The notes: generated by a model not told the origin, from the sequence alone. A stretch of 64,000 nt of DNA from Thioclava dalianensis (GCF_000715505.1 NZ_JHEH01000012.1:1-64000), one strand, 5' to 3'. Shown: positions 55,119 to 63,961, counted from the stretch's first letter. Translations and numbers: made by a program.

Positions 55119-56450
55119 ATGGCAAGAATGATGAAAGTCGCAATCGTCGATGACGAGGAAGACATGCGCCAGTCGGTCAGCCAATGGCTGGCCCTCTCAG
55201 GCTTTGATACCGAGACCTTCCCCTGTGCCGAGGATGCGCTCAAGGAGATCGGACCGGACTGGCCGGGGGTCGTGATCTCCGACATTCGTATGCCCGGAAT
55301 GGACGGCATGGCCTTTCTCAAGCGGCTGATGGGGATCGATAGCGGCTTGCCCGTGATCATGATCACCGGCCATGGCGATGTGCCGATGGCGGTCGAGGCG
55401 ATGCGGCTGGGCGCCATGGATTTCATGGAAAAGCCGTTCAGCCCGGATCGGATGACCGAGCTTGCCAAGCGCGCCACGCAGGCTCGGCGCACGACGCTCG
55501 ACAACCGCGCGCTGCGCCGCGATCTGGCCGAGGGCGAGAAGGTGATCGGCAAGCTGATCGGCACCTCTGAGCCGATGGAGCGGCTGCGCGAGGATATCCT
55601 CGATCTCAGTCAGGCCGATGGCCATGTTCTGATCGATGGCGAGACCGGCTCGGGCAAGACGCTGGTTGCGCATGCGCTGCACGCGACAGGCCCGCGCGCG
55701 GGTCGCAAATTCACTGTGGTCTCCTGTGCGGCCTTTGCCGAAGAGGCGCTGGCGGCCAAGCTCTTCGGCCCGGTCGAAGAGGGCGGTCTGCCGCTGGTCG
55801 AAGAGGCGCGCGGCGGCACGCTCTGTCTTGAGGATGTCGAATCGCTCAGCCAGCCTCTGCAGGCCCGTCTGCTGCAGTTCATCAATGATCAGGGCAGCCC
55901 GGCGGAAACGCGAATCGTTGCAATTTGCAACACGCATGGCGAGGGTAAGACCGTCGAGGATGCGCTGCGGCCCGATCTCTATTATCGGCTTGCCGCCCTC
56001 AAGATCACCCTTCCGCCGCTGCGTGCGCGTGGCGAAGATGTTCTCACGCTTTTCAACCGCATGTCCGAGCAATTCGCCGATGAATATGGGTGCGAAGTGC
56101 CCGAGGTGACCGCACAGGAGGCCGCGCAGCTTTTGCAGGCGCCGTGGCCGGGCAATGTGCGCCAGCTGATCAACGTGGCCGAACGCGCAGTGCTGCAATC
56201 GCGGCGCGGCTCGGGCTCGATTGCCTCGTTGCTGATGGCCGATGACGAGGATACCGGGCCTGCCGCGATCACCACCGAGGGCAAGCCGCTCAAGGAATAT
56301 GTCGAGAGTTTCGAGAAGATGCTGATCGACAACACGATGCGACGCCACAAGGGCTCGATCGCGGCGGTGATGGAAGAGCTGTGCCTGCCGCGCAGGACGC
56401 TGAACGAGAAGATGGCGAAATACGGGCTGCAGCGCTCGGATTATCTTTAA
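55119..56450 (+). CDS. dctD: DctD-like response regulator lacking the sigma54 GAFTGA loop
   Basis: 443 residues: receiver domain (phospho-acceptor Asp55), AAA+ domain with Walker A GETGSGKT (174-181), R-fingers around RPDLYYRL (284-291), and a Fis-type helix-turn-helix at the end (from about 408). The loop-1 GAFTGA motif, expected shortly after LFG (215-217), is absent; the sequence runs PVEEGGLPLVEEARGGTL. Walker B reads GGTLCLEDVE rather than the usual FLDEI. It should therefore not remodel sigma54-polymerase and may act on sigma70 or as a repressor, as known for the Rhodobacter capsulatus NtrC. Coupled to dctB. Confidence 0.9.
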   Translation: MARMMKVAIVDDEEDMRQSVSQWLALSGFDTETFPCAEDALKEIGPDWPGVVISDIRMPGMDGMAFLKRLMGIDSGLPVIMITGHGDVPMAVEAMRLGAMDFMEKPFSPDRMTELAKRATQARRTTLDNRALRRDLAEGEKVIGKLIGTSEPMERLREDILDLSQADGHVLIDGETGSGKTLVAHALHATGPRAGRKFTVVSCAAFAEEALAAKLFGPVEEGGLPLVEEARGGTLCLEDVESLSQPLQARLLQFINDQGSPAETRIVAICNTHGEGKTVEDALRPDLYYRLAALKITLPPLRARGEDVLTLFNRMSEQFADEYGCEVPEVTAQEAAQLLQAPWPGNVRQLINVAERAVLQSRRGSGSIASLLMADDEDTGPAAITTEGKPLKEYVESFEKMLIDNTMRRHKGSIAAVMEELCLPRRTLNEKMAKYGLQRSDYL

Positions 56451-56518
56451 GAACAAGTGGTTCGGCGGCGGTCTTCATGCTGGAGCCGCCGTCGGAACCT
56501 CAGCCTTGCAGGCTGTTC

Positions 56519-57433
56519 TCACGCGGTGGGTTGGCCCAGCTTCTCGGGCAGAAACTCTGCCTTGGCCTCCGAGACCTGCTCTGCGATGAAGCGCATCGCG
56601 GTGCGCACCCGCGCGCTCTCGCGCAAATCCTGATGGGTTTGCAGCCAGTAGGAGCGGGTGATCTCGATCTCATCGGGCAGTAGCGGAACCAGTTCGGGCG
56701 CTCCGCGCGCCATGAAATCGGGCAGGATGCCGATCCCTTTGCCTGCCTGAATTGCGCGCAATTGCCCAAACAGGTTGCTTGAGGAGAATTGCGGCACCAG
56801 ATCGCCGACCACGAGCGACAGGTAATCCAGCTCGGGGGTGAAGATCAGTTCGGGGATATATCCTATCATCAGATGCTCTCTGAGCTGGGATTTATCGGTC
56901 AGCGGATGCGTCTTGAGATAGCTTGGCGCGCCATAGAGATGCAGCGTGTAATCGGTCAGTTTGCGCGAGATCAGCCGTCCCTTTTCGGGCCGCGACAGGG
57001 TGATCACGATATCGGCTTCGCGCTTGGACAGAGAAAATACCTGCGGCGTGGCTACAAGTTGCACTTCCAGCTCGGGATGTGCGGTCGCAAAATCGCCCAG
57101 CCGGGGGGCAAGAAAGAATGCCCCGAACCCATCAGGCGTGCCGATCCGGACCGATCCCGACAGGGCGTAGCGCTCACCCGCGATATCGTCATGCACGCGG
57201 GCTGCGACGCTTTCAATTTGCTCGGCATGCCTCAAAAGGCGTTCTCCCGCATCGGTGAGCGCATAGCCCCGTGGGCTGCGTTCGAACAGCTGAGCGCTCA
57301 GCCGCCCCTCCAGCGCGGTGATGCGCCGGGACACAGTTGCGTGATCCGACCCGATCGTCCGTGCCGCCGCCGTCAACCGTCCGGCCCGCGCGACCGATAA
57401 AAAATAGCGTAAATCGTTCCAATCAAAAATCAT
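56519..57433 (-). CDS. LysR-family transcriptional regulator
   Basis: 304 residues. N-terminal winged HTH (FDWNDLRYFLSVARAGRLTA, then HATVSRRITALEGRLSAQLF) and a type 2 periplasmic-binding-like effector domain. It is divergent from the branched-chain ABC operon across 370 bases, so it may control it. ATG 57433 preferred over GTG 57436. Its stop converges on dctD, 68 bases away, with a GC-rich imperfect hairpin between them. Confidence 0.9.
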   Translation of the reverse strand: MIFDWNDLRYFLSVARAGRLTAAARTIGSDHATVSRRITALEGRLSAQLFERSPRGYALTDAGERLLRHAEQIESVAARVHDDIAGERYALSGSVRIGTPDGFGAFFLAPRLGDFATAHPELEVQLVATPQVFSLSKREADIVITLSRPEKGRLISRKLTDYTLHLYGAPSYLKTHPLTDKSQLREHLMIGYIPELIFTPELDYLSLVVGDLVPQFSSSNLFGQLRAIQAGKGIGILPDFMARGAPELVPLLPDEIEITRSYWLQTHQDLRESARVRTAMRFIAEQVSEAKAEFLPEKLGQPTA

Positions 57434-57569
57434 CACTCAACCTCACCGGGGGGTATGGGCAGTTTCGCACATCAGCCTACCGGAAACGTGGCATAGCGAC
57501 TCATGATTTCCCAGCTATCCTTTTGGCAGTTACGTGTGCAACATTCTTGACAGCGTGTGACGCGGTTTT

Positions 57570-57594
57570 GAAAAGATGCGATGATAGTCTTTCC
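57570..57594. promoter_or_regulatory. Candidate LysR-type operator
   Basis: AAAGA (57572-57576)-N11-TCTTT (57588-57592) within a larger 6-of-8 inverted repeat, in the gap between the LysR gene and the divergent operon. Spacing fits LysR sites but the half-site letters are not the classic T-N11-A. Confidence 0.3.
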
Positions 57595-57688
57595 CAAAGC
57601 GCCTTGAACGCGACAAGCTGATATCCGCTGGTAAAGCCTGCAGCTTGATGAGAAGGTTACCATCTGGCGTCACGGAGGAGTGAGGCAC

Positions 57689-57745
57689 ATGGAACGCCGC
57701 CAGCGGCCCAAACGGGCAGGGGCGGTCAGAGGATTTCCCGGGTAG
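57689..57745 (+). CDS. Possible 18-residue leader peptide before the ABC operon
   Basis: ATG with an unusually strong upstream GGAGGAGTGAGG encodes MERRQRPKRAGAVRGFPG and ends in TAG 58 bases before the substrate-binding protein. Five Arg and one Lys in 18 residues. A small hairpin follows. Could be a regulatory leader peptide; could also be chance. Confidence 0.3.
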   Translation: MERRQRPKRAGAVRGFPG

Positions 57746-57803
57746 TGCGCATCGGAGGGATGCAGCTGCTTCGGGCCAAGTAAAAAACCAGGGAGGAAAA
57801 TTC

Positions 57804-59018
57804 ATGAAATCAGCAATCTATGCAGGTGTCAGTGCCGCCGCGATCCTGATGGGCGCGCAAGGTGCTCTGGCGCAGGATGCAATATCCGACGGCGTCGTGA
57901 AGATCGGCGTTCTGGGCGATATGTCGGGTGTTTACTCGACCGGGTTCTCGGGCAAAGGCGCGGTCGATGCCGTGAAAATGGCGGTCAAGGATTTCGGTGG
58001 TACCGTGCTTGGCAAGCCGATCGAAGTGATCTCGGCGGACCACCAGAACAAGGCCGACGTGGCCTCGGCCACCGCGCGTCAGTGGATCGATGAAGAACAT
58101 GTCGACATGATCACCGACCTGACCAACTCGGCCGTCGGTCTGGCGGTGCAAAAGCTCGCATCCGACAAGAAGACGATCACGATGAATACCGGCTCGGCGT
58201 CGAGCGCGCTGACCGGGGCGGATTGCACCAAATACGGCATCCACTACGGCTATGACACCCATGCGCTGCCTGTGGGCACCGCGACGGCCGTCGTCAAGAA
58301 CGGTGGCAAGAGCTGGTATTTCATCACCGCCGATTATGCCTTCGGCCATGCGCTGCAGGACAATACTTCGGAAGTGGTGAAAAGCCTTGGCGGGACGGTC
58401 GTGGGCAGCTCGGACGTGCCGCTGGGCTCGAACGACTTCTCGTCCTACCTGCTTCAAGCGCAAAGCTCGGGCGCCAATGTGATCGGTCTCGCCAATGCCG
58501 GTCAGGATACGGTCAACGCGATCAAACAAGCCCATGAGTTTGGTATCGTCGCAGGCGGTCAACAGCTTGCGGGCATGCTGGTGCTGATCTCGGATGTGAA
58601 ATCGCTCGGCACGGATGTGGCCGCGGGTCTTCAGTTCACTTCCGGCTGGTACTGGAACGGCGATGACGCATCGCGCGCTTGGAAAGAGAAATACGAGAAA
58701 TTCTCGGGTGGTGAGGCTCCGACCTTCCCGCATGCCGCGGATTACTCGCTGACCATGGCCTATCTGAACGCGATCAAGGCTGCAGGCACCGACGATCCCG
58801 ACAAGGTGCGCGCGCAGCTTGGCAAGGCACCGATCGACGACTTCTTCGCCAAAGGTGGCCGGATCCGCGAGGACGGGCTTCTGGTGCACGATATGTACCT
58901 GCTGAAAGTGAAGAGCGGCGGCACCGATCCGTGGGATGTGGCTGACGTCGTGCGCACCATCCCGGGCGATGAGGCCTATGCCTCGCTCGCAGATGGCGGC
59001 TGCCCGCTGGTTAAGTAA
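57804..59018 (+). CDS. ABC transporter substrate-binding protein (Leu/Ile/Val-binding type)
   Basis: 404 residues, periplasmic. Signal peptide MKSAIYAGVSAAAILMGAQG plus ALAQ, then a type 1 periplasmic-binding fold (VKIGVLGDMSGVYSTGFSGK, GTPT-like lobes, VVGSSDVPLGSNDFSSYLLQ). GGGAGG before the ATG. The ligand may be a branched-chain amino acid, amide or other small acid; the family does not settle it. First gene of the operon, followed by a strong stem-loop. Confidence 0.9.
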   Translation: MKSAIYAGVSAAAILMGAQGALAQDAISDGVVKIGVLGDMSGVYSTGFSGKGAVDAVKMAVKDFGGTVLGKPIEVISADHQNKADVASATARQWIDEEHVDMITDLTNSAVGLAVQKLASDKKTITMNTGSASSALTGADCTKYGIHYGYDTHALPVGTATAVVKNGGKSWYFITADYAFGHALQDNTSEVVKSLGGTVVGSSDVPLGSNDFSSYLLQAQSSGANVIGLANAGQDTVNAIKQAHEFGIVAGGQQLAGMLVLISDVKSLGTDVAAGLQFTSGWYWNGDDASRAWKEKYEKFSGGEAPTFPHAADYSLTMAYLNAIKAAGTDDPDKVRAQLGKAPIDDFFAKGGRIREDGLLVHDMYLLKVKSGGTDPWDVADVVRTIPGDEAYASLADGGCPLVK

Positions 59019-59030
59019 GCCAATCCAAAC

Positions 59031-59065
59031 CGTTCGGGGGCGACCGTCGCGGCCGCCCCCGAATG
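59031..59065 (+). other. Stem-loop between the binding-protein gene and livG
   Basis: 10-bp perfect stem TTCGGGGGCG (59033-59042)/CGCCCCCGAA (59054-59063), extendable by one G-U and one C-G pair. No T-run. In ABC operons such structures raise the binding-protein mRNA over that of the membrane genes; that role is inferred here. Confidence 0.6.
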
Positions 59066-59103
59066 CGTCTTGGCCCAAACGTGTCTCAGACCGAAGGCAG
59101 ACC

Positions 59104-59874
59104 ATGAGCGATATCATCCTCGAAGCACGCAATCTGACAAAGAGTTTCGGTGGCTTTGTCGCCGTGAACGACGTCAATCTGCGCATTGAACGGGGCTCGA
59201 TCCATGCGATCATCGGCCCCAATGGCGCAGGCAAGACGACCATGTTTAACCTGTTGACCAAGTTTCACACGCCCACATCGGGCTCGATCCGGTTCAACGA
59301 TACCGACATCACCAATCGCAAACCCGCTGAAATCGCGAATATGGGCATCGTGCGTTCCTTCCAGATTTCGGCTGTGTTTCCGCATTTGACCGCCCTGGAA
59401 AACGTGCGGCTGGCGCTGCAACGCGGCTTGGGGGTGAGTTATCATTTCTGGCGCTCGCAAAAGATGCTGAGCGATCTTGATGCGCAGGCGGTGGCGCGGC
59501 TCGATCAGGTCGGGCTGAAATCCTACGCGCATACCCGCGCCGTCGAGCTGCCCTATGGGCGCAAGCGGGCGCTTGAAATTGCCACCACGCTGGGGCTGGA
59601 GCCCGAGCTGATGCTGCTCGACGAGCCGACGCAGGGCATGGGCACCGAAGATGTGGGGGCCGTGACCGAGCTGATCTCGCGCGTGCGCGAAGGCCGCACC
59701 ATTGTGATGGTCGAGCATAACCTCGGTGTCGTTGCCGAACTGGCCGATACGATCACCGTGCTTGCGCGCGGCGAGGTGCTGGCTGAGGGACCCTATTCAG
59801 AGGTCTCGCGCAACCCGCAGGTGATGGAGGCCTATATGGGCGTCTCCGCCGAGGAGCAGGAGGAAGAGGCATGA
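59104..59874 (+). CDS. livG: Branched-chain-type ABC transporter ATPase LivG
   Basis: 256 residues. Walker A GPNGAGKT (38-45), signature region ELPYGRKRALEIATTL (replacing LSGGQQR, as usual in LivG), Walker B LMLLDEPTQGM, switch His in VEHNLGVV. Start ATG 59104 with GAAGG upstream. Its stop overlaps livF (ATGA). Confidence 0.93.
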   Translation: MSDIILEARNLTKSFGGFVAVNDVNLRIERGSIHAIIGPNGAGKTTMFNLLTKFHTPTSGSIRFNDTDITNRKPAEIANMGIVRSFQISAVFPHLTALENVRLALQRGLGVSYHFWRSQKMLSDLDAQAVARLDQVGLKSYAHTRAVELPYGRKRALEIATTLGLEPELMLLDEPTQGMGTEDVGAVTELISRVREGRTIVMVEHNLGVVAELADTITVLARGEVLAEGPYSEVSRNPQVMEAYMGVSAEEQEEEA

Positions 59875-60593
59875 GCAGTACGACCCTGACCAAGCCGATG
59901 CTCAAGATCGAGAATCTGCATGCTTGGTATGGCGAGAGCCACGTGCTCCACGGCATCAATCTCGAACTGGGCGAGGGGCAGTTGATCACGCTTCTGGGCC
60001 GCAACGGGGCAGGGCGCTCCACGACCCTGCGCTCGATCATGGGCATGGTGGATAAGCGCACCGGCTCGATCCAGATCAACGGGGCCGAGTTCATCAACAA
60101 GCCTGCCCACCGGATCACCCCCGAGGGGCGGATCGGCTTTTGCCCTGAGGAACGCGGCATCTTCTCCTCGCTCAATGTCGAGGAAAACCTGATGCTGCCG
60201 CCCGGTGTGGGCGATGGCGGCATCTCGATTGAAGAGCTGTTCGAGATGTTCCCCAACCTTGCCAATGTGCGCAAGCGGATGGGCACGCGCCTCTCGGGCG
60301 GCGAGCAGCAGATGTTGGCCATTGCGCGCATCTTGCGTACCGGCGCGCGGCTCTTGTTGCTCGACGAGATCACAGAGGGGCTCGCGCCCGTCATCGTCAA
60401 AACGCTGGGCCGGGTGATCCGCGACCTCAAGGCGCGCGGCTATACAATCGTGCTGGTGGAGCAGAACTTCCGCTTCGCAGCGCCGTTGGCTGACCGCCAT
60501 TACATCATCGAGCATGGCGAGGTGATCGACACGATCGAAGCGGCCGATGTTGAAGCCAGCATGGACCGCCTCAACCATTACCTGAGCGTATAA
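59871..60593 (+). CDS. livF: Branched-chain-type ABC transporter ATPase LivF with Arg in Walker A
   Basis: 240 residues. Second ATPase of the pair. Walker A reads GRNGAGRS (43-50) with Arg49 (CGC at 60015-60017) in place of the nearly invariant Lys. Other motifs are intact: signature LSGGEQQML, Walker B LLLLDEITEGL, VEQNFRFA. In such heteromeric ATPases one degenerate site can be tolerated. 4-base overlap with livG; livH follows after 15 bases. Confidence 0.93.
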   Translation: MSSTTLTKPMLKIENLHAWYGESHVLHGINLELGEGQLITLLGRNGAGRSTTLRSIMGMVDKRTGSIQINGAEFINKPAHRITPEGRIGFCPEERGIFSSLNVEENLMLPPGVGDGGISIEELFEMFPNLANVRKRMGTRLSGGEQQMLAIARILRTGARLLLLDEITEGLAPVIVKTLGRVIRDLKARGYTIVLVEQNFRFAAPLADRHYIIEHGEVIDTIEAADVEASMDRLNHYLSV

Positions 60594-60608
60594 GGAGGGA
60601 CCCAGACA

Positions 60609-61514
60609 ATGGACCCCATGATCCGACTGATCCTCGCCCAGGGTATGCTGGGCCTCAATAACGGCGTGTTCTACGCAATGCTGAGCCTCGGGCTCGCGGT
60701 GATCTTTGGCCTGCTCAACGTGGTCAATTTCGCCCATGGCGCGCTTTACATGCTGGGCGCGTTCCTCGCGCTGATCATGTATTCCTATATGGGCGCATGG
60801 ATCGGGATGAGCGATCTGTCGATTGGCTTCTGGCCGTCGCTGATCCTCGCACCAATCCTGGTTGGCTGCTTTGGCATGCTGATCGAGCGCTTCATGCTAC
60901 GCAGGCTTTATAAGCTCGACCCGATCTACTCACTGCTCTTGACCTTCGGCGTGACGCTGGTGCTGCAAGGTCTGTTCATCAACTTCTTCAATGCCTCTGG
61001 CACGCCCTATCCCGGGATGCCGGAAAGTCTGCGCGGCGTCGTCAATCTCGGCTTCATGATGTTCCCGAAATACCGCCTCTTCGTGATCGTCTTCTCGATC
61101 CTGGTGTGTTTCATCGTGTGGTACGTGATCGAGCGCACACGGATCGGCTCACGGTTGCGGGCGGGCACGGAAAATCCTGAACTGGTCAAGGCCTTCGGGA
61201 TCAACGTGCCGCTGATGGTGATGCTGACCTTTGGCTTTGGCACCGGGCTTGCAGGTCTGGCGGGTGTGCTGGCCGCGCCGATCTACTCGGTGAGCCCGCT
61301 GATGGGCGCCAATCTGATCATCGTGATCTTCGCGGTGGTCGTGATCGGCGGCATGGGCTCGATCGCCGGGGCGGTTGTGACCGGCTTCACGCTGGGGCTG
61401 GTCGAGGGGATCACCAAGGTGTTCTATGCGCCGGCCGCCAACACGGTGATCTTCCTGCTGATGGTGATCGTGCTTCTGGTCCGGCCAAATGGCCTCTTTG
61501 GACGGCAGGGATAA
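60609..61514 (+). CDS. livH: Branched-chain-type ABC transporter permease LivH
   Basis: 301 residues, about eight membrane helices. LAVIFGLLNVVNFAHGALYM and the GMGSIAGAVVTGFTLGLVEG loop (contacts the ATPases) are conserved in LivH. Three bases separate it from livM. Confidence 0.93.
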   Translation: MDPMIRLILAQGMLGLNNGVFYAMLSLGLAVIFGLLNVVNFAHGALYMLGAFLALIMYSYMGAWIGMSDLSIGFWPSLILAPILVGCFGMLIERFMLRRLYKLDPIYSLLLTFGVTLVLQGLFINFFNASGTPYPGMPESLRGVVNLGFMMFPKYRLFVIVFSILVCFIVWYVIERTRIGSRLRAGTENPELVKAFGINVPLMVMLTFGFGTGLAGLAGVLAAPIYSVSPLMGANLIIVIFAVVVIGGMGSIAGAVVTGFTLGLVEGITKVFYAPAANTVIFLLMVIVLLVRPNGLFGRQG

Positions 61515-61517
61515 GGG

Positions 61518-62534
61518 ATGAGTGACGTGACAGAGACAACCGCAAACTCCCAATCCGGGATCGCCGAGTTCGAAGAGGGCCTGGGCGATCCGGTGCTCCG
61601 CCGTCGGGCCCGGATCTGGCAGGGGATCTTCTGGGTGGCGATGCTGGGCTTCCTCGCAGCCGCGCCGTTCTTCCTCTACCCGGTCTTCGTGATGCAGCTT
61701 TTGTGCTTTGCGCTTTTTGCGGCCGCCTTCAACCTGCTGATCGGCTTCACCGGGCTGCTCTCCTTCGGGCATGCCGCCTTCTTCGGTGGGGCCGCCTATA
61801 TCGCGGGCCATGTGCTCAAGGTCTGGGGCTTCCCGCCGATCCTGGGGATCCTGACCGGCACGCTTTTCGCCGCAGCGCTTGGCTGGCTGGTCGGCTCGCT
61901 TGCGATCCGCAGGCAGGGCATCTACTTCGCGATGATCACGCTGGCACTGGCCCAGATCGTCTATTTCTTCGCGCTGCAAATGCCCTTCACCGGCGGCGAG
62001 GACGGGCTGCAAGGGATCCCGCGCGGGCATCTCTTGGGGATTTTCAATCTGAACGATCCGCTCGCGATGTATTACTTCGTGGCCGCCGTCTTCCTCGTGG
62101 GCTTCCTCGTGATCTACCGGATCATCCATTCGCCCTTCGGGCAGGTCTTGCAGGCGATCCGTGAAAACGAGCCGCGTGCGCTGTCGCTTGGCTATAATGT
62201 GGATCGCTTCAAGCTGCTGGCCTTCGTGCTGTCGGCGGCGCTTGCAGGGCTTGCGGGCTCGACCAAGGCGCTCGTGTTCCAGTTCGCCTCGCTGACGGAT
62301 GCGCATTGGCAGATGTCGGGCGAGGTGATCTTGATGACGCTGCTGGGCGGTATGGGCACGATCTTCGGCCCTGTCGTAGGCGCGTTCATCGTGGTGGCCC
62401 TGCAACATGCGCTCTCGGGCATCGGCTCTTGGGTGCAGGTCGTGATCGGCGGCACCTTCATTGCCTGTGTGCTGCTGTTCCGGCGCGGCGTGGTGGGCGA
62501 GTTGGCGCGTCTCTTGCGGATCAACTCGCTTTGA
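61518..62534 (+). CDS. livM: Branched-chain-type ABC transporter permease LivM
   Basis: 338 residues. About ten helices, with LIGFTGLLSFGHAAFFGGAA and LGGMGTIFGPVVGAFIVVAL, the LivM signatures. The N-terminal cytosolic stretch (MSDVTETTANSQSGIAEFEE) is slightly longer than usual. Last gene of the operon; followed by the hairpin element and terminator. Confidence 0.93.
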   Translation: MSDVTETTANSQSGIAEFEEGLGDPVLRRRARIWQGIFWVAMLGFLAAAPFFLYPVFVMQLLCFALFAAAFNLLIGFTGLLSFGHAAFFGGAAYIAGHVLKVWGFPPILGILTGTLFAAALGWLVGSLAIRRQGIYFAMITLALAQIVYFFALQMPFTGGEDGLQGIPRGHLLGIFNLNDPLAMYYFVAAVFLVGFLVIYRIIHSPFGQVLQAIRENEPRALSLGYNVDRFKLLAFVLSAALAGLAGSTKALVFQFASLTDAHWQMSGEVILMTLLGGMGTIFGPVVGAFIVVALQHALSGIGSWVQVVIGGTFIACVLLFRRGVVGELARLLRINSL

Positions 62535-62547
62535 GCCTTAGGGTGGT

Positions 62548-62704
62548 GGGGGGCTCTGCCCCCCGCCGCCAAGCCCTGCGGGCTTGTCAGCGCCCCTCCG
62601 GGATATTTGGATCAAGAGGAAGAGATCTCTTTCAGCTTGGCGGAAATACCTCGGGGGGAATGGCCAAATCCGAGAGGATTTGGAGATGGGGGGCAGAGCC
62701 CCCC
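62548..62704. repeat. Inverted REP-like hairpin element
   Basis: The outer arms are exact inverted copies: GGGGGGCTCTGCCCCCC (62548-62564) and GGGGGGCAGAGCCCCCC (62688-62704), each itself a hairpin. Inside lie AAGCCC/GGGCTT (62571-62585), a core CCTCCGGGATATTTGGATC, its imperfect inverse GGAAATACCTCGGGG, and CCAAATCC/GGATTTGG (62664-62683). From memory, the CCGGGATATTT core recurs between genes in Rhodobacteraceae genomes. It looks like two inverted copies of a REP-type unit. Confidence 0.75.
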
Positions 62705-62710
62705 TTTTTT
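62688..62710 (+). terminator. Terminator of the liv operon
   Basis: GGGGGGC-AGA-GCCCCCC stem followed by six Ts (62705-62710); also the right arm of the inverted element. Confidence 0.88.
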
Positions 62711-62737
62711 GTCTCCGGAGCGCGATCCTAGGCCGAG

Positions 62738-63961
62738 TTAGCGCGTCTCTTTCGGGCGCAGCACCAGCCAGATCAGGGCCGCACCTGCGAGCGTCAGGAA
62801 GGGCAGCATCGCGATATTGACCGCATGCCAACCCGTTTGCGGATCGCCTGAGGAGACGCAATTCATCAGGCCGCCCGAGCTGAGCGAGGCCAGAAAGACG
62901 CCGCTGAAGACCACGAAGTCATTCAATCCTTGCGCCGTGCCGCGTTCGGCGGGGCTATGGGCCGAGGCCAGCATCGAGGTCGCGCCGATGAACCCGAAGT
63001 TCCAGCCGACGCCCAGCAGCATGAGCGCGAGGAAAAACCGCTCCAGCTCAATCCCGCTCAGCGCCACAGCGCCTGCTGCTGCAAGGATCAAAAGACCCGT
63101 GCCCACGATGGCCCGGTGGCCGAACTTGGCGATCAGATGACCGGTGAAGAAGCTGGGCAGATACATCGCCAGCACATGGGCCGAGACGATATTGGCCGCA
63201 TCGCCCTGCGCATAGCCGCAGCCCACAACGGCGAGCGGAGTCGAGGTCATCACGAGGTTCATCAGGGAGTAGGAGACCATCGCACAGATCATCGCCACCA
63301 AGATCACCGGGTCGCGCAGCAATTCGCGCCGGGTGCGGCCTTCATGCGGGGTGTCGGCCTTGCGCCGTCCCGGCGCGGGAATGTCGAGAAAGGCAAATAG
63401 CGCGGGGCCCAATGCATTGATCGCAATGATCACAAGATACGTGGCCATAAACGGCACGACCATCGCCTGAGAGGTCAGCTTGACCAGTTGCGGCCCTAGG
63501 ATCGCCGCGACCAGCCCTCCGGCCATCACATAGGAGATCGCCTTGGGTTGAAACTCGGGGGTGGCGGTGTCGGTGGCCGCGAAGCGGTAAAATCCCTGCG
63601 CCGACATATAGGTTCCCGTCATCAGCGAGCCCAGCATGAACAACCAGAACGAGCCGATATAAAGCGCATAGGCTGCAACCGCCGCGCCCGCAGCCCCTGC
63701 GGCATTGGCGAGCATGAAGCCCGCGCGGCGCCCGTGTTCGGCCATGAAATTCGAGAGCGGATTGGCGCTGAGCACGGAGCCGAGGATGATCATCGAGAGC
63801 GGCAGCGTCGCAATACACGGATTGGGCGCGATCATCTGACCGGCCAAGCCGCCCACCGTGAAGATCATCGGCATCTGCGCGCCCAGCAGAGCCTGTGCGA
63901 GCACCAGCACGATTGTATTGCGTTTTTCGCGCGTGGCGTGGGGGAGAGATGAGCTGTTCAT
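62738..63961 (-). CDS. MFS transporter
   Basis: 407 residues, about twelve membrane helices in two halves joined by a basic cytosolic loop (GRRKADTPHEGRTRRELLRD). GRRAGFMLANAAGA after helix 2 is the MFS loop motif. No substrate can be assigned. Start MNSSSLPH at 63961 with GGAG upstream is preferred over the 12-residue extension to 63997. Converges on the livM terminator. Confidence 0.88.
   Translation of the reverse strand: MNSSSLPHATREKRNTIVLVLAQALLGAQMPMIFTVGGLAGQMIAPNPCIATLPLSMIILGSVLSANPLSNFMAEHGRRAGFMLANAAGAAGAAVAAYALYIGSFWLFMLGSLMTGTYMSAQGFYRFAATDTATPEFQPKAISYVMAGGLVAAILGPQLVKLTSQAMVVPFMATYLVIIAINALGPALFAFLDIPAPGRRKADTPHEGRTRRELLRDPVILVAMICAMVSYSLMNLVMTSTPLAVVGCGYAQGDAANIVSAHVLAMYLPSFFTGHLIAKFGHRAIVGTGLLILAAAGAVALSGIELERFFLALMLLGVGWNFGFIGATSMLASAHSPAERGTAQGLNDFVVFSGVFLASLSSGGLMNCVSSGDPQTGWHAVNIAMLPFLTLAGAALIWLVLRPKETR

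Larger units (their letters stand above)
57434..57803. other. Divergent intergenic region between LysR and ABC operon
   Basis: Contains a perfect TTGACA hexamer (57547-57552) but no good -10 at 16-18 bases. An imperfect dyad GAAAAGAT/GTCTTTCC (57570-57594, core AAAGA-N11-TCTTT) has the size of a LysR site. A short ORF with a strong ribosome site lies at 57689-57745, and a small hairpin GCATC/GATGC (57749-57763) just after it. Confidence 0.5.

Noticed and set aside
57523-57539. Sigma54-like element TGGCAG ... TGTGC before the ABC operon
   Set aside because: The GG-to-GC distance is 11 bases, while sigma54 promoters need 10, and the -12 half is poor.
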